In this document: in pieces, positions 56,697 through 64,000 of the stretch
How the letters are laid out: each line of letters opens with the position of its first letter
How positions within the stretch are numbered: position 1 is the first letter of the stretch
Translations under genes and position numbers: made by a program
DNA from: Polytrichum commune
Taxonomy: Eukaryota > Streptophyta > Polytrichopsida > Polytrichales > Polytrichaceae
Direction of reading: 5' to 3'
Assembly: GCA_950295325.1 (NCBI GenBank)
Contig: OX485803.1
Span: 30,249,554-30,313,553, forward strand
DNA: 64,000 nt
The notes under the pieces: model-generated
The model's input: only the letters and a program-made list of their open reading frames with translations
Database searches by the model: none
What the model was told of the DNA's origin: nothing

Positions 56697-56891
56697 GTTG
56701 ACTACATAATATTATTGAGCAACGTGCGTTCGTTCACGTGGACCCTGAGAATATAACCATGGGATTTTCCAACCTAATCCAGATCCATACTTAATTTGAG
56801 TCTCCTTACACTAGATTGGGGCATCCCATAGTTACATTCTCAACGCCCACATGAACAAACGCACACTACTTAATAATGTTACATATTCAAC
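56697..56891. mobile_element. foldback element with about 75-bp arms
   Basis: Left GTTGACTACATAATATTATT to TAACCATGGGATTTTCCAA pairs with the right arm, whose complement reads GTTGAATATGTAACATTATT to TAACTATGGGATGCCCCAA. The loop is about 45 bp. An LT left-arm fragment (56892-57036) follows at once. Confidence 0.8.
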
Positions 56892-57038
56892 CTAGAACGA
56901 TGTACATATTTTGAGCTCATAGTCCACTTTCATGACACACACGTGTCGGTTCGGTCTCCGTTCTAAACTAAAGGCCATTCCATATACCACTCATTCAAAT
57001 ATAACTTAGGTGTCTGAGTGACCACACACTAAGGCCCA

Positions 57039-57058
57039 CACACACACACACACACACA
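57039..57058. repeat. CA dinucleotide microsatellite
   Basis: About ten CA units. Confidence 0.9.
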
Positions 57059-57059
57059 C

Positions 57060-58316
57060 CTTATCTGTACTTTTTAGTTTTTGAAAAGGTTTAGAACTTT
57101 AGATGTTCATCGGGCCACTTGGTTCAGTCAGTCAGTCAGTGCTAAGCTAACTAATTGCCTCCTCATATATTCTTCAGCTCTTAGAGCGCTGAATGGGTCC
57201 CATGCATACACATTGCCAAGTTTCAAAATAGATTTGGGGCGGTCGCTGGGCGGGGCTAAAGTTGAGGCCCTTTAAGTTTCCTATTGAATTGTTGAGGCAT
57301 CATCATCCAGCAGCACTTGTTCATTCCTTTTCATGCGGACGCAGCAGGGCCTGTTGGGGGGTGAGTTATTAGCAGCCATTTGAAAAGTCCCCCTGCCTGC
57401 AAAATGCCACTACAAGCTAGTAGGCAGACCTACTAAAACAACACTGTATGAGTTTACCACGTCTGAAAAAGCCGAAAAGGACTTGCCACCCTCCAAAGCC
57501 TGCATAAAATAGGAGGAGGAGTATCATTTTAGGGGTGGGGCTCAAAGCTTGTCTTTTGAAATAAAATAAAGACACTCAGTTCGATCTAATCATATTCCGG
57601 TTTATTTTTGTTGCTTGTATGAACCTTGAAAACCGCCTGTAAGTAGTTACGTTGAGCACCTTCTTCCATCGCATTACATAGTGGTACTGCATACTGCATT
57701 GCGACCAGATTTTTCTTTTTGACAGAAGTGATCGCAGCTTCAATCTGAGAGACTGCGAAAGAGAGGCAGACACGTGACGACTGTGTGTCAGTTTTTTCTT
57801 TTCTTTTTTTCTTTTCTTCCTTTCTATCTGTTGCCTATTTCTTTTTACTCCTGAGTCCAGAGTGCACTTGCCAGTTTCCATATCTCATGTCTCGAACTGT
57901 TACTTCCCACTTTAGAAGATTACATGTCGTACCTAAACACTTGAGCATTTCAGTCCGATTGTACTTACGGCCTCTATGTGTAAGCTAACTGCCTGGAGCA
58001 ATCTCAAACCAAACTGTGGTAGAATTGTTTGACTTTTGTGTAATTTGGACACCCTAAACAACACTGGCAATTGCTAAACTCGAAGATTGGGCTACTTTAA
58101 AGTGCCTAAGTGAAGGATTTCAGTGTTCCTAATCCATAACCACTCGGCGTCTTTCACTAGGACCATCACATTTTGTACAATAAGATATTCCAACCACAAC
58201 CCGAGTTGTCAACTTATGTACTACCAAAATCATGGCGGTGGTGGGGGGGGGGAGGGAGTATGTAAAGTGGACTCATAGACCGCAATTTAATCTAAAAAAC
58301 TCATATTCACGACGTC
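57060..58316. other. unique segment, possible gene-proximal DNA
   Basis: Free of recognised transposons, with CAGTCAGTCAGTCAG at about 57124, GGAGGAGGAG and a TTTTCTTTTC run near 57790. No coding exon could be identified. G10 at 58243-58252. Confidence 0.35.
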
Positions 58317-58444
58317 CATAACATTATTCAGTTGCCTTGACTTTAGATTTAGTTTGAAGCAGTGAGATTTCGGCATCCGGAGTCTTTATTCTTGAATTTA
58401 CTGTTGGATCCATGATCACAACTCATTAATTGAGTTATGTTATG
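58317..58444. mobile_element. small foldback element, CATAACATTACTC family, copy 2
   Basis: Left CATAACATTATTCAGTTGCC and GACTTTAGATTTAGTTTGAA match 29437-29583; right end GAGTTATGTTATG. Confidence 0.6.
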
Positions 58445-59610
58445 TCTCACATGTTGTTGAGTTGATTGGAGAGCGGAATGGCCCAAACCCGTGTTGTGTG
58501 GGTAAAGTGTTTTTTTCTTTCCACATGCTAGTGGATATTTAAAAACAAACTGAGAATTCGAAACATGGGAGATCAAGGATCATGGTATTAAAAGTATCAT
58601 GAACTGTTCATTGAGGGTATATAGGTGATACCATGGAACTTTGCAATGATATATGTGCAAATCCCAAGTAGGTTATAATTAGTATTGGTCTTAAAGGAAG
58701 TGATATGCCAGCCAAGGATTTGGTGTGCCGCTCAAGTAAGTTGATGATGAAAATGTTAAGGTGGGCTCTTTATAATTTGGAGGTTTCTTTTCTAACTACA
58801 TGTGCCCCTAGAATTAACACGAGGTTAAGATGGGAAGAATCACCCATAACCTTTTAGGGGGTAGGTTAAATTGGACCCCCTTACATAGGTGACATGCACA
58901 TGGCATGAATCCTAAGTTGAGTGGGTACCAACCATGCCATGTTATTTGTACCCATACATGTACCCTTATTGATACCCAAGTTGAACCCAAATACTTGGCA
59001 CAACATTGGTCTGAACTGCCTTGTTATACAAAGGAGGACACACACCAAAAAGCATGGGTTGTTGCCACTAGTTGTTTGCCCAACTACAAGGTAGAATTTA
59101 AACATCAAAATCTAAGATGATCGTTGTAGTGACATTTAGGCAATGGCCCATGATCCTTGTGGTGACATTTCTATTACCTTGAACGCCCACATATCGTCAT
59201 GCAATTTGGTGCAAAACTCTAACGGTTCTTAGTCGTTGAAATTGCGAGCGAGACAACATTGCTACATGTGAGCTCGTGGGTGCAAATTTGTGGGTGAAAT
59301 CGAGACCTAAACGCAAAAGTTGTCTTAGTGTGAGCCCGGGTAACCCATTTTAAAGGATGAAGTTAATGACAACACTCTCCAAGAAATTGATTTGCTTGTT
59401 TTTGGATACCCCATAGCATGTGTACATTTTCTTCATGTGTGCGGAGTTAGGTAACCCATCCTCTGCTAATACATCCGAGTCCCCCCTTAAATAAATCGGA
59501 CTTTGAGGTCGAGTAACGTAAGTGGGGAAGGGACAAGAACCATTGGAGTTTAGTGAGAATGGATACCGTCATATCTAGACAAGCAAGTTGAGTTATGAGT
59601 TTCAAGATTC
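58445..59610. other. intergenic, no feature recognised
   Basis: Short overlapping frames only; no TIRs, tandem repeats or motifs. Confidence 0.4.
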
Positions 59611-59659
59611 CCCTCATTCAAATTTCCACTGGTAACACATATACGTACCACCTACATGC

Positions 59660-61250
59660 TTCAATAACCCCCCCCCCCCTCTCCCTCTCCCTCCTCTCCA
59701 TCCATATATATATATAGATAGATATATTCACTCCTCCGTCTGAAAGCCAGAGATCCTTCATAACTGGCACTCGCAGGTCTAGGCCTAGCCGCAAGACTTC
59801 CTCCCCATCACCTAAATCGGAATTCCTTACATCAATCAAACCTTATGTACCCACCACACACCTACCCTAAACCCTAAACCCTGCGACGTTCCGATTTCCT
59901 TGAAACTCCTCCCTAGCTCCTCCCTCCTTGAATCTTCACCTGCTGCTGATTGATTCAAACACATGAGAGGCCAGTTTAAAAATTTATTGACGCGGGAGGA
60001 GGAGTCAGGTGTGGGGAGAGTGCGAGCGAGCAAGCGCACTAGCGCTAGCGCTAGAGAAAGAGCGAGAGCAAGAGAGAGAGTCAATCCCATGCCTGCCATG
60101 ACTCATGCAGATAGTACAATTTGACAATCGCAAGCCCTGGGGAGGGGGGGGGGTAGCAGAGGGTGTGTGTGGTGTGTGTGATGATCATCATCACAATAAT
60201 TAATAATAATTAATAAGCAACTTACATCGGCTGATCTCCTCTCTCCCTCTGTAGCTAGCTAGCTAGGAGCCTCCCGAATCCCGAAAGATGCTCCCGGCTG
60301 GCTTGCGTCTAGCTGTGAGCCAAGGCAAGGCAAGGCTAAGCTAGTAGGTAGCCCAGCCCCGCCCCTTGCATATTGAGTTTGGTGGTGTCCCGAGGGTGAG
60401 GGTGCCAAGTAAGTACCTAGAAGGGAGCTGGGGCTATGATACACCTGCTGTGTGTGAGTGACGGCATGATTGATACAATCATATACTACTCCATTGGCTT
60501 GGTGAAACAGCCACAACAAACAGCCCCAGCCCCAGCCTTGCCCTGCCCTGCCGCGGTGGTGGTGCTGGTGGTCGGGTACAGCTTCCGGCCTTTCTTTATT
60601 GTTATTATAGCAGTTTCCTTCTTGTACAGTTGAATAGGAGGGGTAGAGTGTAGAGTATATTGTTGTGTTGGGGATGGGCCAATGTGATATCCGACGTGTG
60701 GCACGGGGATAGGTGTGTGAGTTGTGAGGAGTTTACGAGTATGATACTCTTGGCTTTCTAGGGCGTAGGCTGCAGTGTCTTGTTGTTTGTCACGTGGCAG
60801 GGAAGGGAGAGGGGGGGGGGGGGGGGTAATGAATGGAAAAGAGTTATTTTGTAGAGGGAGAGGGGGAGAGAGAGGTGGTGGTGATGATGATGTTGACGAT
60901 GACGATGACGATGACGATGATGATCCGTTTGTGCGTCGAAAATACGCCCACCACATGCTCCCGTGGGCTTCATTACAATCAAGGGGCCTCGTCATGTACA
61001 CGGCCGTTTGTTGGATTTGGAGTTGTAATGAGGAGGGATCCACGGGAGAGTATCTCGATTCCCCACCAATTCCCTTGGAGGCCCCGGTTTTGGGGTTCCA
61101 CGCATGTGAGTGGATAAAATTTCCCTCGTTTCAGTTCGTACCGTAAGAAAACCATGGGAAAGAAAAAAGGGGGAAAAAAATGAAGAATGGAAACGTCTCT
61201 TTGCCTTGTATTTACAATATGGCTAGGTAAGGGTTGGATGGAGGGAGGGA
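59660..61250. other. GC-rich island with TATA run, telomere-like box and trinucleotide repeats
   Basis: Includes C12 at 59668-59679, TATATATATAGATAGATATA at about 59704, CCCTAAACCCTAAACCCTG at 59865-59882, AGCGCTAGCGCTAG near 60043, TAGCTAGCTAGCTAGG near 60252, G10 at 60144-60153, G16 at 60811-60826 and a (GATGAC) run at about 60880-60921. Long frames on either strand (185, 123 codons) follow these repeats. The mix of TATA-like and telo-box motifs is common in plant promoters, but no downstream coding exon is recognised. Confidence 0.4.
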
Positions 61251-61835
61251 TGCATGCCTCCCTTTCCCCTAAGTGGTGGAGTCTCAAAATTCGGAATTCT
61301 GAAATCCACCGCCATTATTACAATGTTGACTGCTTCACCCTACAAACATTTATATCTAATGTGCACATGTCATTATGAACAAGGGAGTGTGGCTTTGTCA
61401 CAAGAGGCTATGGTCCTAAAATTACATTTTCAAATGAATCACTTTTAAATATTAGCTTTCTTTTCATATTAAATTGGAAATTTCACCGAGCTTTCACTGA
61501 GCCTCACCAAACCTTATTCATTAAGTTTTGACACGCATTACTCATGTCTTATTACCACTCAAAGAGAATCTTCACAATGCCTCTTTCCCATGTTATTTTA
61601 CAACTGAGAGTTGAGGGTCAAACACCAATCACCTCAAGAATAGACCAAGCTTATATGTGCTCTCGTGTGTATTCCCGACATCCGATAACTCATGTTTCAC
61701 GTGCGACATTATAACTTGTGGTTGAAACACATGTGAACGTGGTACTTGTTTGAACTTGTCTCGGATGAAAGGATAAGATTGCTTCCAAATGAAGGGTACT
61801 ACATGTATAAGAGTTGGCATTGGCCCTACACTCTC

Positions 61836-63014
61836 TCAATAGTCTCCATCCCATCGACGATCTTGTGCAAGTTCTACTTGTTTGCCCACAACATCATGGG
61901 CGAAATTTATTCTATGGCGGTGTATAAGGTTCATGAAGATGGTTGTGGCCCTAAACAAATGATTGTACTTGGTTTGGTGGCATCAAATTGCTTCATGAGT
62001 TTCCAAAATTTTCTCTTCAACTCACCAATTTCCCATTCCACTCTCACACGGTAGTCCGCATGCATCTTGTTGTATGTGGTCAGTGCACCGTCATCCATAT
62101 CTAGTGGCACGTCCACATTGCCAAAGTCTCCATATTTGGAACATATTTTTGCCAATGTACCCGAGATCTCCAAGCAAGTACTCAAAGTAACCATCAACAT
62201 GAATGAAGTGTGCATGCCAACGCCTATAGAAGTCGAAGTGGCAGAGGATCATCACATCATGGAAAGGTCCTGGAAAACCCAAGTCCCAAGTGAATGAAGA
62301 GAACACCTCTATACACAATGACCATATTGTTCACACAATACAACTTCATACGGCCATTAAATCACCTAGTATGGTTGTGATTATTCCATGGCTTCCGAAT
62401 TTGACAAGTGTACCGTCAATAATTCCAATGCAACCCGGAAAATGAGGATTCAAACTAGACAAACGCCATCACTCAACCCCATCAAGCCAAGATATCTCAT
62501 TGGCAAAGGCATTAGTGATGTATGAAGCAATGAGGATCAACATCGTCGGACAAAGCCGTCCGTGCAACATTCCATTAAATGTTTCATATTTAATTACATT
62601 ATCATGCTTCAAATACATGATAAAGTTGAGCAAACATTGTTCAGGTGTCAATTTCATGGGTATGCCACTCACAACCCTCTCAACACCGGTGGTGCATGCA
62701 TTATCACAAGTTGTAGGGCAAATAAGGGAAGCAAGTTCATCAAATATGTGAACCTTGAAATTAGTCAAAACCTTGAATAATGTCGGCACCTCACGCATAT
62801 GATTGAGAATCCTTGTAACTCCCACGTTGTGGTTGATGATTGATTAACCGCCTTCTTCCAACTTGTTAGGATTGAAAAGGTTGTCAGTGTTGCAAACATG
62901 CATCATCGTCATGGTATACACCATCAAAGTGTCTTCCTGTAACTCTTGCAAGATTTCATCATCAATGTCCGTTCCAAAGTTGTTATCAAAGTCCACAAAT
63001 GGTAAATAATCCAT
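61836..63014 (-). pseudogene. PIF/Harbinger-type DDE transposase, near full length but broken
   Basis: Minus strand, starting MDYLPFVDFDNNFGTDIDDE at 63014. In order: LTNFKVHIFDELASL and IPMKLTPEQCLLNFIMYLKH (N-terminal domain); FPGCIGIIDGTLVKF with the first catalytic Asp (about 62400-62450); FNGRMKLYCVNNMVIVY; GFPGPFHDVMILCHFDFYRR with the second Asp; GYFEYLLGDLGYIGKN; NKMHADYRVRVEWEIGELKR with the Glu; and KQVELAQDRRWDGDY before a stop at 61836-61838. The family is clear. Lesions: stops at 62844-62846, 62469-62471 and 62362-62364 (a Trp position), and frame changes near 62395, 62300, 62150 and 61935. The three acidic catalytic residues are still legible. No TIRs were found around it and no partner Myb/MADF gene was seen. 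Confidence 0.88.
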
Positions 63015-64000
63015 TTAAAAAATACGGAAATGGCTATGAATGATGATAATGGGCCCCCAATTAAAATGCTAGACCCTAAACCTTAAAGAAAGCTCAATAT
63101 AGTACGCTTCCAAAATGGCAAAAATGTGTTGGTCAGAGGCCTTTTGCAATAGAATGCAAAAATTCATGGTGACGCGCATGAGAACGCGCACGTTATGGAA
63201 ACACGAATGGGAACATGAGGTAGTTGGCAACATGACTAGGGTGGTAGGCAATGGTATGTTGGCAACAAGATTTTGCAAATGGGCAACCCTGACAAACCAA
63301 GAATGGGCCCCACGAATGGGGAGAGCGGTTTAGGAACTCTACATTGCTCAAGTTTAACAATAGGTACAGGCTCAAAGCCATGCCTTCAAGGCCGACAACT
63401 TTGAGGATAAACTTAACGTCAATCCACTAGTAGGCTAAACAAAGTCTAAGTGTTTTTAGAGAGAATTGTGTCCATGATTTTGATCAATTCAAACCCAACA
63501 TTCTCACCATTTTTGTTCACTTGATATAAAGAAATTGCCCCCTTATTTTATCAAAATTATTTCATGAAGATTTATCTCTCATCTTGAAACATTCAATAAG
63601 GCAAAGGTATACTTTGAAATAATAACACATGTATTTTAGGAACTAATCTAGCTAAACTAATTTAGATCCTATGATTGTGAAACTACAAAATTTACCTCAA
63701 ATAGGGCGGAAAGAGAGAGATGATGCCAATTGCAAGCTGGCATGAATGAGAGACACTTTGCCCTTGATAAAATCCGTAACCTTGCATGTAAAGTTGTAGT
63801 AGGTTTATGGTACATGGCTAAGGGACAAGGCTATTGTCTCATGTTGTAGTTGGTATCTTTTGAGAAAAGATGAGGGTCCATAGTCCTCTAGTAAACAACC
63901 AACATAATTGGTATTTGATGGTTGTAGGTGTGTTGGGTTGATGATGGTGGGTGTCAAGTAGGTGTGTGGAACTTGGGTTGTTGAATTGATTGGGGATGGA
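63015..64000. other. intergenic, no feature recognised
   Basis: A few short frames (62-72 codons) overlap on both strands around 63069-63381 and lack motifs. No repeats identified to the window end. Confidence 0.45.

Noticed and set aside
59865-59882. AAACCCT repeats as an internal telomere
   Set aside because: Only two and a half units; short telo-boxes are common in plant promoters and do not indicate a chromosome end or fusion.
60486-61146. 185-codon minus and 123-codon plus ORFs
   Set aside because: Driven by poly-G, GATGAC repeats and CT-rich text, with runs of Ser, Asp or Pro; frames overlap on both strands.
1-64000. CRISPR arrays, bacterial operons, rRNA or complete tRNA genes
   Set aside because: No regularly spaced identical repeats with unique spacers, no operon-like coding density, and the one pol III B-box belongs to the SINE at 39723-39974.

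Overview
This is an intron- and gene-poor stretch of eukaryotic nuclear DNA, most likely from a streptophyte (land plant or close algal relative). I infer this from the make-up of the decayed mobile elements: plant-style L1-like LINE relics, a PIF/Harbinger DDE relic, many Tourist-, hAT- and mariner/pogo-like MITEs, and a short AAACCCT run. The species cannot be fixed from sequence alone. No intact host protein gene, rRNA, tRNA or CRISPR array is supported. The window is best read as a transposon graveyard with a few GC-richer unique islands.

Layout. 0-4 kb: two LINE 3'-end relics, a tandem repeat and a GC-rich patch with an exon-like zinc-knuckle ORF. 4.5-6 kb: several foldback elements. 7.5-8.3 kb: a degenerate purine-rich minisatellite. 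8.85-10.8 kb: a large nested palindrome made from the AACCGGTT dispersed repeat plus a second foldback, then a hAT-like MITE and a GC island. 12.7-13.2 kb: a TA-flanked pogo-like element packed with copies of its own terminal motif. 14-19 kb: LINE pieces on both strands; one reverse-transcriptase relic is split by a Tourist-like MITE and ends at a 0.94-kb TA-flanked element. 19.5-23 kb: foldbacks, AACCGGTT copies, a hAT-like MITE with a perfect 8-bp target-site duplication (TSD), and GC-rich islands. 23.7-25.4 kb: two hAT-type elements with perfect 8-bp TSDs, one keeping a transposase C-terminus. 25.9-33.9 kb: a long-terminal-inverted-repeat (long-TIR) element, more MITEs, and a perfect 343-bp tandem duplication. 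34-39 kb: AT-rich and almost featureless. 39.7-41 kb: a tRNA-type SINE nested in another element, and a Tourist-like MITE. 43.7-45.2 kb: two TA-flanked MITEs. 47-52 kb: foldbacks, tandem duplication, GC island, second copies of two MITE families. 52.4-57 kb: long-TIR copies and foldbacks. 57-61.2 kb: GC-rich unique islands that could be gene-proximal. 61.8-63.0 kb: a near full-length but broken PIF/Harbinger transposase.

How the parts relate. The Harbinger relic, the TAA/TTA-flanked MITEs, the 8-bp-TSD hAT MITEs and the TA-flanked elements show at least three independent cut-and-paste systems acting here, plus LINE and SINE retroposition. Nesting gives a relative order: MITEs sit inside older LINE and AACCGGTT copies, and the SINE sits inside an older foldback relative. 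All coordinates of element ends were read by eye; copy identities are visual impressions, not computed values.
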